Source of the DNA: Moringa oleifera
Lineage: Eukaryota; Streptophyta; Magnoliopsida; Brassicales; Moringaceae
Length of the DNA: 64,000 bases
NCBI GenBank assembly: GCA_021397835.1
Contig: JAJFZO010000256.1
Span: 382,001 to 446,000 of the forward strand
Direction of reading: 5' to 3'
Below are positions 26,919-44,775 of this stretch, piece after piece. The stretch's first letter is position 1, and each line of letters opens with the position of its first letter. The notes under the pieces are model-generated. The model saw only the letters and a list, made by a program, of their open reading frames with translations. It had not been told where the DNA came from and did not search any database. A program made the translations under genes and the position numbers.

Positions 26919-29900
26919 ATGGGCTGCACGAGCTCAAAGCTCGATGATCTCCCGGCGGTGGCGCTCTGCAGGGAGCGTTGCGCTTTTCTCGACGAGGCAA
27001 TCCAGCAGAGGTTCGCTCTAGCGGAAGCACACATCGCCTACATCCACTCCCTCAAAGGGATTGGCCACTCGCTTCACGGCTTCATCAGCCAACAACACGA
27101 TTCAATCGGTTATGCTGATTCAGCTCCATCACCCAAGCTCAATCTGCCTGCCCAGAAGAAAGGAGACCCAGATACTTACGAGGCAGAAGCAACTACCAGC
27201 TCCCCTAAGAAGCCTGGGATTACCAATCACTCTCACTCAAAATCCAATTCTGGGTCGCATCTTCATTTTGATTCGGATTCTGAGGATGACGATGGTTCTG
27301 GGTCCCTTTCCTTGCACCACTCTGATCATTCCTCGCCTCTGCATCATCACGTTGGCGGTGTTGGATATGGTTCTCAAGTTGAGTACACGGATACGGATTA
27401 TGGTAATTATGCGAATCAAGGGTCATTCCCGGGTGGATTTATGCACATGAATTATATGAAGAACAAAGCTACTGCTTCTTCTGTGGTCTACGAGCAGAGA
27501 CCAATGACACCAGAGAGAGTTTACATGGGTGAATCTTCTTCGTCTTCTACTTCCTATTATCCTTATTCTTATCCTTCAAACAATAATTCTTATCCGTATC
27601 CTGGGTATCCAAATTATGGTGGCGGTGGTGGTGTTCTCAGTGGGTACTACGGTTCTTCCTCGCATCCCTATGGATCTTCATCACCACAGGCGGCGGTGGC
27701 CTCCTCTTCGAAGCCTCCGCCGCCGCCTCCGCCGCCGCCGAAAGCTTCACCTTGGGAATTCTTGAACCTTTTTGAAAGCTACGATAACTACTATCCTCCA
27801 TATACTCCGAGCCGGGACTCCAAGGAGCTGAGGGAGGAAGAAGGGATCCCTGATTTAGAAGACGAGGATTATCAACACGAGGTTGTGAAGGAAGTCCATG
27901 GAGATCAGAAATTTGTGGATGGGAAATACTCCAAATCTGCCATGGACGAGGAAGATGGTAAAGCTGGTAGTAGCAGTGTTAGTGCTAGTGGTGGAGATGG
28001 TGGTGCAGAGGCCTCGCTGTACCAGACAAGGCCGAGCGTGTCTATGGAGCCTGATGGGGTGGAGTATGAGGTGCATGTGGTGGAGAAGAAAGTGGTGGAC
28101 GATGAGAAGGCAGAGGAGCGCAGTACGGCCCGCAGTGGTCCACGGGATGTCTCTGAGGTCGCTAGAGAAATTGAGGTTCAATTTGTCAGGGCTTCTGAGT
28201 CAGGCAGCGAGATTGCTAAGATGCTGGAAGTAGGAAAACTTCCTTATCAGCGCAAACATGGTAACCCTCAATTATTAAACTAGTTGTTTATTTTGGACTT
28301 CTTTTATTGGGCTTATACTCTTTTGTGCTAATTTGTGAATTTTGAAAGGTTCTTTTGAATATATCATGGTTTTAATTGCCTGGTTCAGTTCCGTGAAGAA
28401 TGAAGTGCATATATCACTTTATTTTGGCTTTCTACAGCTCCAATTTAATTTTGAAAATTTCTGGGTCTTCATTGAGCAGTTTCTTCGAAGATGTTGCATG
28501 TAGTTACACCTTCCTTGTCCATAGTATCTTCACAGCCTTCAACTTCTAACACTGCCGAGACCTCATCCTCCACCGACAAGGCTAGTTCAGCTTATTTGGA
28601 GTTTCAGGAAGAGGTGGCCATGAGGTCAGGGAATCTCTCTTCCACCTTGCAAAAGCTGTACCTTTGGGAGAAGAAACTCTACAGTGAAGTGAAGGTATGG
28701 ATCCTGGATTCTATGGCTTAAATTGGTGTTGCTTCAAATTTATATTTCCCCTTGGCCTTTGAGCAGTCATGCTATGCCAGTAAGTTTTTCTTCAACAATT
28801 CCGATTGTAGTGCTGCTTCACATTTGGATTTTATTGGCCCATTGGTTGGAGTTCTTCAAGTGTTCTCCCCAAAAAGGATCATGCTTAACTTAGCAAGTTG
28901 CGTTATTTCTACGTCCTTACTGATATTGTCCCTCTAAAATATCCTAATGGAACTTCTTTTTTTTTGGGTAAGAATTTACCATACCATACATGTGTGGCTC
29001 TTTGGTGGTTTTATCTGGCATGGTTATTATCTGGATTAGAACGTTGAGGCTTCTCTGTTTTCCATGTTCCTACTATTTCTACTTCTACTCTTATGCCCTT
29101 TAACTGGAAGTTCCTCTGCTTTGTGCTTTTATAGGCTGAGGAAAAGATGCGTGTGGTTCATGATAGGAAGGTCCGTAAGCTGAAACGTTTAGATGAAAGG
29201 GGTGCTGAGGCTCATAAAGTTGATGCAACTCGAACTGTAATCAGGAGTTTGTCCACAAAGATAAGAATGTCAATTCAGGTTGTTGACAAGATATCTGTGA
29301 TGATCAACAAGATTAGGGATGAAGAGCTGTGGCCACAACTGAATGAATTAATTCAAGGGTATGATCCATGCATTTCTCTTTTTTCCTGTCTCTCCCCTTG
29401 CTATATATGTGTGTGTATATATATATATCATATATTTATATATGGATTTATGTATATTACATATGTAAGTATGTATATATGGACAAAAGCGCATGCATGT
29501 GCTTGGTTTGCAGCTTATGCGGCTAGTCTTTATCTTTTTCCAATGTTATATATGTTCATGCGCTGCTCTTTCAACTCTCTCATCTATTCTTAATCATAAT
29601 ATTTTGGGCTTATGCTTGATATTAAAGGTCCTTTATAATACTTGTGCTACTTGCTCTGAGCAAACAGTGGTAATTGATAAAGCTAAGTTTCATCTTCTCT
29701 CCTAGTAGGATCTTGTTAGATGAGGTAAAATTCATTCCTGTGATTGGTGAGCTTTAGTTCATTTTGTAATCTTGTGGGCAGTTTGCTAAGAGGTTTTGGG
29801 ACTTGAGGGACAGGGGTAATCTAGGGGTTGTCAGTGATAGGACCTAGAACTAGAGGGCCAGAGTTGGAAAGTTGGAGACCAATTATGCAGGGTGGAGTAG

Positions 29901-31911
29901 TGACAATGGATAAGCTACTGCGATGGTCTTGAGAAAGAGAGAGAATGTGAGAAGGAGAGCTGCTGCATGCAGTATCCTTGTGTGTGTTTGTTTGGGTTTA
30001 GGGGTGGGCAAGGCCGAGAACAATTAATAAATCTTTTGTGTAATGGATTACCGAGTATTTGTTGTTTCCTGTAATTGGAAGTCTGGGTTATGATAATTGT
30101 GTTGCATCCTTTGAGGGACATCTAATTCAGGGTTACTTTTAGAAATCTTTTATGAAGTTGCTGTAAGCTTCACAATTTAAAGATGGTGGTAACATAGAGA
30201 TATAGAATTTCACTGTGATTTGTTTTATTTATGGAAGCCGTGTTCTCCTTCTTCCTCTTGGCAAGATGAAACTATAGCATAAATGAAACTATGGACAGTA
30301 GTGTTTTTAATGTGCAACCACAGAATAATTTTGAAGGAGTTTCTTCGTGAATACTTAAATTTAGAGAACACATGACAATATCAGATGAGATTCAAGTGCT
30401 TGGTCATCTGTTGCTGGCCAAGGGAGTACGAAAGAAATTAGCAATTGCTCGCTTTAAGAGATTATAAGGGGAAGGGGTGTCTTTATCTAGCAGGCTACTC
30501 TTTTGGTTGGATACCTCGGTCAAGACAAGCTCTGTTGCTTTAACTTGAGATCTTTTCAATATCCCACCTCTCGGAAAAGGAGAAAGAAAAACATCTTAGT
30601 AAACCAGGTGTCCTCACGAAAATATATAATTGTGATCGTATGTTCATTTTTGTGGAGGCTGGATGTAATTATTGCATTTGGGTGGAAAGAATTAGAAGAT
30701 ACTTGCTTATTTCTAGAAAATCATTTGTCTTTGTTAATGTTGACAGACAAAACTATCTCCATGGGTTAAGAAGAGAGGGTTGAATGACATGGCTGGTAAA
30801 GTGCTTTGATTTTGAAATGCACTCTCCTATTTTTGAATAAACGCGGCCATAATAGAAGCCGAGGGGGAAAGAGAGGGAGAGAGAGAGAGAGAGAGAGGAA
30901 AAAAAAAATCTTGGAAGGGAACTTTGCCCCCTCTTTTACCAAGTTCATTCATTTTAGCTAATTTAAAATGCTCTTTGCAGTCTCATATGGTGAAAAGGAG
31001 ACCCATAATCTTGTGAATCTTTGTGTACTTATCTGGTCATGGTTTCAATTTCTTGGCATCATGAGAAATTCTACACCTAGTGGTTGTTGTTGTATGTGAC
31101 CTTGTGATCAAATATTATCCTTCAGTGATGTTTCATTTGAAATTCCTTTTCTTCTCCTAATTTCAGGTTGACCAGAATGTGGAAATGCATGTTCGATTGC
31201 CATCGTAGTCAGTGCCAAGCAATTAGAGAAGCCAGAGGTTTAGGTCCAATAGGATCTGGGAAAAAGCTTAGTGATGCTCATCTTGAAGCCACGTTAGAAC
31301 TTGAGCACGAACTTCTTAATTGGACTTTCAGATTTTCTCGGTGGATAAGCACCCAGAAAGGATATGTGAGAGCCTTGAACAATTGGCTTTTAAAGTGTCT
31401 TCTGTATGAACCTGAAGAAACACCTGATGGTATAGCTCCCTTCTCACCTGGTAGGATAGGTGCACCCCCTGTATTTGTAATCTGTAATCAGTGGTCGCAA
31501 GCTTTGGAGAGAATATCTGAGAAGGAAGTTGTGGATTCTCTGCGTATTTTTGCCATGAGTGTGCTTCAGCTTTGGGAACAAGATAAGTTAGAAATGCGCC
31601 AGAGGATGATGGCAAACAAAGATTTAGAGAGAAAAGTTAAGAACTTGGACAGGGAGGACCAAAAGATACAAAAGGAGATTCAGGCATTAGACAAGAAAAT
31701 GGTTCTGGCCTCCGGGGATGGTACTAGTCTCTTAGCAGCTGGAAATATAGTCTATCAGAGTGACACTAGCAGTAATAGTCTACAGGGGAGTCTGCAAAGC
31801 ATTTTTGCAGCCATGGAGAGGTTTACAGCTGACTCAGTGAAAGCATATGAGGAGCTCTTGCAACGTGCTGAAGAAGAAAGGCTTGGTCCACAAAGTGGGG
31901 GAGGTTCATAG
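26919..31911 (+). CDS. DUF630/DUF632 protein (APSR1/NRG2-type family), 4 coding exons
   Basis: Coding exons: 26919-28260, 28480-28694, 29135-29358, 31167-31911; joins are GT-AG and in frame, 841 aa. Residues 1-58 are the DUF630 domain, starting MGCTSSK with Gly2 as myristoylation and Cys3 as likely palmitoylation site. The middle (60-380) is disordered: His/Ser-rich, Tyr/Gly/Pro-rich, a nine-proline run followed by the conserved PWEFLNLFE, then an acidic stretch. DUF632 starts near residue 410 (SEVAREIEVQF) and fills the rest, with heptad-rich helices near 690-720 and the conserved WKCMFDCHRSQ and QWSQALERI motifs. Relatives include APSR1 (root growth under phosphate shortage) and NRG2 (nitrate signalling); which one this gene resembles in function is not known. 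Placement beside BSK1 and HCF244 matches Arabidopsis At4g35240. Intron 3 (29359-31166) is 1.8 kb, with TA/TG microsatellites near 29407-29460 and a GA tract near 30870-30897. Confidence 0.93.
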
Positions 31912-34816
31912 GATCTAAAGTGAAATTGAATTATCATTCCGTTGCAATCATGATCTGATTTAGTACCTGCTATTTGCAGCTATCTAAAAAGTTTATATGA
32001 AGCTCTGGATCCTAGAGGAGTTGTCATGACATGGAGTTCGACAGGTTCTTTTATTTCTTATTGGATATCATCTCCATTTGTCTAAGCCTCATGATGGAAC
32101 ACTTAGGTGGATGCTGAAATCTGTGTAATTGGAGGAATAGTTGCTTTCAGATCAAGTTCAATGGTGAGATATAATCAAGCAGCAAGCTGCTTTGATGCTT
32201 GGGGTTTTGGGATCATCTTGCTAATGTTAAGAGAAGATATTATTTTGTCCAGCACTGCAGTTTAAATCAGATGGAGCCAAGGAGTCATGTTTGGCTCTCA
32301 TGCAGAGGTGAGAGAAGACGAAATGGTCGTCTTTTTGTGTTTGTCAATCAGATCTGGAATGGGTGAAGTGACACAAAAACCTAAAATCGCTCACAGGGTT
32401 GTATTGGGACTATATTTATGCATATCCTACCGTAAGTAGGGCTCTTCAATGTGCTCCATGGACATCGTGGTGTCCGTCACCAGCCTTGCATATGGAGTAC
32501 ACTTGTGCATGATGAAAATGAATCTAAGAGAAATGGAACAGACCACCGGGCCAAAGTGACTGACCAAGCAGACCCCTGTAAGTTTTGTATGAAGACGAGT
32601 TGCAAATGTAGGTTTATGGGCTACTTAGGGTGGCGCAAGTCACAGAAATGCCCAGAGTCAGGTGTTGTATAATGAAGTAGTTCTTTTCTTGTTACTCTTT
32701 CCAAAATATTGATTCACTTAGAACTTATTGTACAGAAGAACCTTTTGATAAGCAATCTGAAAGCATTTTCAATTTCCAAATCTTGTTAGTGATAAGCCTA
32801 ATGAGTTCTGTAGCTGACTGATTGGCAGGTGCAAGTATCCACCCAACAAAGCTTCAATGCTATAGCCATTCAGTTCATATGGTAAGTTTACTTGGTGGGT
32901 AACTTGCGGCAGTAAGGCATTAGTTTTGTCATGGTTGATCACTAGGGTTTCTTTCTTTGGACAGTGACACTGTTTCCTTCCGTTCAACCTTTTGAAAGAT
33001 AGCATGAGAATTGATTGTATCAAATCCCACTGATTATGGGTTAATTTGTGGGATCTGGCATTCAAAAGTTTGACTCTTCTGAGTAACAAAAAGAAGAAAG
33101 AGAGCCAGAAAGGTCATGCCAGTGTTGGAGATGTAGCAGAGACAATGAAAGGACTTGGGCTTGAAATAATTGAGGCATGCTTCTTGTCTTGGCATGACAA
33201 TTAATTGGAGGACATTTTGTTTGCAACAGAGGTCTCTGCTGTATCCTGCCAAAAACACATGCAGTTTTCCCTGTATCAGAATCACGTTTGCAGGCCAAAA
33301 TCCATTTCCTTATTCCATTTCTCTCTCCAATGACTTCTTACTCCACAGAGTTTGAAATCCCACATCCTAAGACTTGACATAGTACATCAATTCAATGTAT
33401 ATGCATAATTAATGCCGCCAGAAATGTTGATTACAATCAACATTGGATTATGTATTGCCTCTTTAATGTGTTATCATTTTTTTTTTTAAAAATATTTAAC
33501 ACAATTAAAAGATCAATTGAGTTCAAGATCAGTAAGTTATCCTTAATGTTCAATTTTAATGCATAAAACCAGGAGATTATAATAATTTACCTCAATTTAG
33601 CTTTCATTTCAAGCCTCGGACCACTAGGTCTGGTCACACTAAGAAAAGGGTATGGTGGCCCAGTATACATTATGTTATTATTATTTTTTCAATATTTATA
33701 TTATATTAACATATTATATATTTGGTTGCCATCATTTGGGTGGGATGGTATGACACATAATTATGGTACAATGAATTAGAATGAGGCCACCTGTGTGGAG
33801 AATATATGCTCTTCTCAATCAGTTTACATTTATTACGGGTAAAGATCCTTATCAATGGCTAATCACCAACATAATGACACCCTTCCGCATCTTAAGTTAA
33901 AAGTCATTTACAAGAACAATACAAAGTAAGAATACTTCTTGGTTTCATTTTACCTTTTCATCAATACATATAGCTGTAAAATTGGGGAAGATGATATTAG
34001 ATTTTATTCCGCTGAGAATATAGCTGCAATAATAAAATAATTATCTTAATTTGTCTGACGTGGATATATTCTTTTAAAAATTTTTTGTTAATATATTTTT
34101 ATAATTTTTAGATATATGTTATTTATTTATATTTCATATTTATTTAGGTGATATTTTAATTGATAAACATGATATTATATTACATTGAATCAAAAATACC
34201 AAATTGATCTGATATATTAACAACGTGTTATATCAACCAATCAACTCAAATTCACTAATTATTTTATTTTGTAAGTCATTTAAAAATTATTATTTTAATT
34301 AAATATAATATAATTTTGATGATATTAATATTTTATTGAAACATAATTAATTGAATTAATTTTTAATAATATAAAATTTAAAAACTGAATTATATATTAT
34401 CAAATAAAAAAAAAATGGTCACTTATGCTATTTTTTGTGCCCACAATGGAAGCTTAAATTTAGGGGTCAATGAGCATATGAGAGCCTTGGGGTTTCATTG
34501 TAGTTTAGTGGAGGGACCTGACTCCTGTTTTGGCACCAAAAACCCTGTGAGGCTGTAACACAAGAACAGCTAAATTCAACAGGAACGAGTGTCAATGGTA
34601 AGCTACTACATATAATTGTTAGAATTATGAACTCCATCGTTCCGAATCAATAATAACAGCAAACACTGTAGCAGCAAAGGCTAGGTAACACAACTCCTCA
34701 AAAGCGAAGAAGATCGAAGCCTCTCATATTTCCTGTCATCATTTTGCTTTACTGTCCTGCGCGCCCACAACGATAAGACCCGCAACAACAGGAATACGTT
34801 GAACACTTTCAGTCTC
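31912..34816. other. Spacer: DUF630/632 3' flank and BSK1 upstream region
   Basis: 31912 to about 32700 is probably 3' untranslated region and flank. A frame at 32451-32672 rich in Cys and Lys starts only at GTG and I do not accept it. 32760-33360 has several overlapping minus-strand frames with no recognisable product. 33480-34400 is AT-rich. 34440-34840 has balanced composition and should contain the BSK1 promoter and leader. No other gene seen. Confidence 0.55.
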
Positions 34817-34831
34817 ATGCTTCTAAGCTGA
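34817..34831 (+). promoter_or_regulatory. Minimal upstream open reading frame before BSK1
   Basis: ATG-CTT-CTA-AGC-TGA: a four-codon frame whose stop lies ten bases before the BSK1 start codon at 34842. Such a short spacing makes re-initiation at the main start inefficient, so it could lower translation if the leader extends over it. The context of this ATG (ctcATGc) is weak. Confidence 0.35.
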
Positions 34832-34841
34832 ATCGGGAATT

Positions 34842-41025
<6,184 letters not shown>

Positions 41026-42284
41026 TCGTGAGTACAAATTCTGTAATTGGTTAACAGTTGACCATACAGCCCCTATCAATATTGAGGCCACCCCAAGTTT
41101 GTGTAAAATCTGAGCTGATAAGAGATATTCTTCTTTTTTAACTGAAAATGTATTATACAGAGACTCTTGTTGCGTAAATTCATGTGTAATCTTTCCTCAT
41201 GATTCGGATTGTTGTCTAACTTGTTCCTGCTGTCAGTGAAGAGCTTTTGCAATCTTTGACATGAATGGCATTTCTCAATACCACTGATGCTGCCTCTTGT
41301 TCTAAAGTGTGCCAGTGATGTTATTTGATGAACCCATTGACATTTTCCCTCTCTCTCTCTCTCTTGTTCATACGGAGTTTGATTTTGATCTGCAATTAGT
41401 TTGTGGAATTGAAAAACATAGTAAATTTGATGCACTGAGTGGCAACCAGATCTGCGCTTGGAATGCATATCCAGGCTGATGTGTAGAGCAACTTGTCTGA
41501 ATATTTATATACTCATAAAGGCCATGCACACGTTATTATATGTGACAATGATACGATGAGGTAGAAATTATTGTAATAATAGGTGCCACTCTGTGCGCAA
41601 CATATTGTATATACCATTGTCAAAAACAACAGTTAACTTACATGCTTAAATTAAGATCAACAAGAAGTTTCTTGTTAACCTCTTATGTCTCTTCTTTGGA
41701 ATCTTCATCCTTTCTGCTTACTGGAGAGATCAACATTGTACCTGTTTACAAGTTTCAGATTCATTGACAAGTTGTTGGTCTTCTTTATTGTACTCCAAAT
41801 TGTACTACAAGATTGCAAGTTTTCATGGGTGGCGTTGCAGGCCTGTCTCCTGAATAGCAGTGAAACTAGCTAGTTGGCTATCTCTCTCTCTCTCTCTCTG
41901 TCACGGTTGTGTCTTGTCTCACATACAGGCATGTCTCAGCCAGATTCAGGCATGACACTCCATGCTGTTAGCTATTGTATTGTCTGAAAAAGTTTGAAGC
42001 TCATTCATGTTATGCGTAGATAGAGAGAATGGAATGTAGAAGAACATAGTTGTTGTATAAGAAGAGATGGTGTTGCTGCTACGTGCACAAAATATTCATT
42101 CATCAACCAGAAAACAGATCACGTTAAAATAATTGTGTGACAAGAAAAAGAAAATCTCTTCGCATGTGAGAGTTCTGATGGGGGGAGACATTGTGCGAAC
42201 AATGTTGCATAAAACACGGAGATCTAGATGATCAGGATCATGTTAGGGGTTGTGGACAATAGCGGATGGGATTCTCTTGTCTTC
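41026..42284. other. Spacer: BSK1 3' flank and start of the DUF241 cluster
   Basis: 41026 to about 41500 is likely BSK1 3' untranslated region and flank. Two short CT tracts lie near 41350-41364 and 41880-41900. From about 42182 the sequence (gggagacattgtg, then atgatcaggatcatgttagg at 42225-42246) matches the upstream module shared by the DUF241 genes. No other gene seen. Confidence 0.6.
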
Positions 42285-42289
42285 ATCTA

Positions 42290-42300
42290 TGATATATTAG
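42290..42300 (+). promoter_or_regulatory. TATA-like box of the mini-copy A'
   Basis: tgatatattag lies about 85 bp before the ATG at 42380, aligned with the TATA box of gene A (43331-43340). Upstream of it, cagga(t)catgttagg and the 'gcggatg' block are also shared with gene A. Confidence 0.5.
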
Positions 42301-42379
42301 GCTGTGCCAAGAGGGAGGAAAGCAGACTGCTTGACCAATTATACATTGTAGTGATAGCCCTGAATCCATTGTAGCCTGC

Positions 42380-42520
42380 ATGACTGAGTTTGATCAGAAG
42401 AGAAGAAAATGCAGTGACATGAGTGCTGAGAACTTGCAGAATGAGCTTGAGGAATTGGAATCAAGCATTCAGGACAATGGAAGACTTGAGAGAGTTTCTC
42501 TTCTCAACATCCTCAGCTAG
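42380..42520 (+). CDS. A': internally deleted DUF241 mini-gene (46 aa) or relic
   Basis: The upstream region (42182-42379) aligns with that of gene A, including the bases before the start (cattgtagcctgcATG here, catctgtagcagacATG in A). After the ATG the frame jumps to the C-terminal part of a DUF241 protein: MTEFDQ resembles MNEFEK of A, NLQNELEELESSIQ resembles NIQNMLAELESNIQ, and the end VSLLNILS-stop matches VSLLNILNH-stop. The 220 or so residues in between are missing, as are the residues around the CLxRLIK motif, yet an open frame from the ancestral ATG to the ancestral stop region has stayed intact. It may be a dead relic or a small coiled-coil protein able to pair with full-length relatives. 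Too short for most gene finders. Confidence 0.5.
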   Translation: MTEFDQKRRKCSDMSAENLQNELEELESSIQDNGRLERVSLLNILS

Positions 42521-43320
42521 TAACATGGAAGATGAACAGAAGTGGCATTGGCATTTCCTGGATGTAAAGGAAAGAACTTTCCTGGGAAAATTCAAGAGAA
42601 AAGAAAATGACATCGCTAACTTTGATGCAAAGATCTGTATGTATAGGCACAACATGCAACATAGATCACAGGAATGATGTGATAAAAATATCAGTAAGAA
42701 CGATGTTAGTACCACTTGCACAATTACCAGCTCCTGGAAACATGTCCACTCTTTCTCTTAACAGGAAAAACCTATCTATCTGATGCCCCCAACCTTTTCT
42801 TCTTCCCTTCTTGCATGCAGAGAAACTTGTTCTGATAGAAATTTTTTTTTAATATGTTTGCGCGTTTTGATTGTCATTCATTATCAAATTCCGTATGGTT
42901 GCCTCTCTCTTTCTCAATGATATCGGCAGGTGGTTATCTAGCTCCTGTTGTCCTTCCAATGATTCAGACAAAACCATTTCAGTTTGCACGAGTGGCTCTG
43001 CAATCTAGTCTCAGAAAGGCTTAACCCAACTCGACTTGTCTCATGTTTTTAGAATAACACATACAACTTGATCTATGTGGAGACAAGACCTGAGTGCCAC
43101 TCGTGCAGATAATATTTTATTCGTTGTTCCAGATGCTAACGCGTCACTGTATCATGTGAAGATCATAATCTGCGTTAGTTATAAGGAGAATAGATCTGTT
43201 TGGTGCGTGGTGAGCTGGAGAAGGTGAGACAAGGAGAAAACATCGCCACACGAATGGTTCGAATCCAGATCAGGATCATGTTAGGATTCATGGGAGGCTG
43301 CGGATGATATTCCTCATGTC
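42521..43320. other. Spacer between mini-copy A' and DUF241 gene A
   Basis: No gene supported. The frame at 42423-42677 overlaps the mini-copy in another phase and is a shadow. 43190-43345 is the upstream region of gene A and shares blocks with 42182-42310. Confidence 0.6.
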
Positions 43321-43330
43321 TTGTTGGATT

Positions 43331-43340
43331 ACTATATAAT
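43331..43340 (+). promoter_or_regulatory. TATA box of DUF241 gene A
   Basis: actatataat, 81-90 bp before the ATG at 43421. The same spacing is seen in the other members of the cluster. Confidence 0.65.
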
Positions 43341-43420
43341 GAGCAATGGGCAGGGGAGAAGGCAGAGCTTGTTAGAAGAAATTCTGCTTTGAAGCATTAG
43401 GCCTCCCATCTGTAGCAGAC

Positions 43421-44260
43421 ATGGCTTCCAATGTCCCTGTTAGATCAAACAGCTTGCCTTCCAGGCCTCACCCTCTTGTTCCTCAGATTAAGGAGCATAT
43501 TTCTCATCTGCGGACTTCTGAAACGTCAACATCGTCATCGATTAGCCATAACTTGAATGGCTTACAAGATTTGTATGATCTTGTAGATGGTTTCCTTCAA
43601 TTATCTCATACCCAACAAGTCTTAAGTCATGATGAAAACATTGATGAGCTGCTTGATGCATCTCTCAGGCTCCTGGACATGGGCGGCACAACCAGGGATG
43701 CTGTGCTGCAAACCAAGCAACGCATACAGGAACTTCAATCACTTCTGCGTAGAAGACTCGGTGACTCATCTGGGCTTGCCAGCGAGGTTGAAGAATACTT
43801 CCTCTGGAGGAAGAAAACCAAGAGGGTGATCTGCAAGTCCTTAAGAATTTCAAAGAGCAAATCCACTGTCTCTCCCTCAAACAGTGATGCAGAGGCAACA
43901 GTTGGCCTTCTGAGAGAGGTGAAAGGAGTTAGTCTCGTCATGTTTAAGTCCCTCTTGTCCTATATCTACGGGACAAACCTGCAATCAAAGACAAGCAGTT
44001 GGTGTCTAGTTTCCAAGCTGGTGAGATCCAGACAGGTAGCTTGCCAGGAAGACACAACAGAAATGAATGAATTTGAGAAGGTGGATGCTGCATTAAGCAG
44101 CCTCATCAAAGGAAAATCCAACAAAATGGTTGCTGAGAACATCCAAAATATGTTGGCTGAATTAGAATCAAACATTCAAGAGCTTGAAGAAGGACTTAAC
44201 TGCCTGCTTCGGCGTTTAATCAAAACCAGAGTTTCTCTTCTCAACATCCTCAACCATTAG
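43421..44260 (+). CDS. DUF241 (PF03087) protein, divergent copy A
   Basis: Intronless, 279 aa, start at the first ATG after the TATA box. The N-terminus has the family signature RSNSLPSRPHPL, a Ser/Thr-rich stretch (about 34-44), then GLQDLYDLVDGFLQL and helical repeats. The basic middle part (WRKKTKRVICKSLR) and the C-terminal helix ending LLNILNH are typical. No signal peptide or membrane segment is visible; the protein is predicted to be almost all helical and is 277-293 aa long like its neighbours. It is clearly more distant from genes B to G than these are from each other, so it may be the ancestral or an early-diverged copy. Molecular function of the family is not established. Its nearest neighbour upstream is its own truncated copy A'. 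In Arabidopsis, DUF241 genes likewise flank BSK1. Confidence 0.9.
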   Translation: MASNVPVRSNSLPSRPHPLVPQIKEHISHLRTSETSTSSSISHNLNGLQDLYDLVDGFLQLSHTQQVLSHDENIDELLDASLRLLDMGGTTRDAVLQTKQRIQELQSLLRRRLGDSSGLASEVEEYFLWRKKTKRVICKSLRISKSKSTVSPSNSDAEATVGLLREVKGVSLVMFKSLLSYIYGTNLQSKTSSWCLVSKLVRSRQVACQEDTTEMNEFEKVDAALSSLIKGKSNKMVAENIQNMLAELESNIQELEEGLNCLLRRLIKTRVSLLNILNH

Positions 44261-44775
44261 CTTGAAAAGATCCAAAAAGAACTCTCCTCAAAGTTTTGTT
44301 GTACATCCTTGTATATGAATGACAAATACTTGTGCAGTTTCTTGGTCATAAATCAATACAATTTCAATGTGCAGAACCACATTATTTGTTCCAATACATT
44401 TACTTTTGGCTCACCTTCCTTCATTTTCTGTTAGTTCTTCAAATTTTGTTCCATCAAGGGAATGACAGGAGAAGAAAGAGTAAGATACACGTACTTATTA
44501 TAATAGTTCCAGTTCCCTTTGAAGATTTTTAGACTTGCTTACATTGAAGTTTCAATATTCAAATTGTCTGAAAGCAGATACTTAAAAATCTGTTAAAAAA
44601 TTTATAAAAATCGGGTTGAAGAGAAAGACTAAAAAACTGAAAAGATTTCAAACAATTGAAGTATATTGATCTCTTCAAGCACTATAGCATCTTATCTGAG
44701 ATGCTCTATCCCTTGTTTTTCCTTCGCTTTGGTGTCAAGGACATGTGAAAACAGAAGATCAACAAGATGAGTCAC
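44261..44775. other. 3' flank of DUF241 gene A
   Basis: Likely 3' untranslated region up to about 44400 (AATACAAT and similar A-rich stretches), then ordinary spacer up to the copia remnant. Nothing else seen. Confidence 0.5.

Noticed and set aside
32451..32672. Cys/Lys-rich 73-codon frame downstream of the DUF630/632 gene
   Set aside because: It begins at GTG, lies in the likely 3' flank, and CKFCMKTSCKC alone is not a recognisable domain.
43250..43272. tRNA-like T-arm sequence (ggttcgaatcc)
   Set aside because: No acceptor, D or anticodon stems can be built upstream; it lies in the promoter of gene A.
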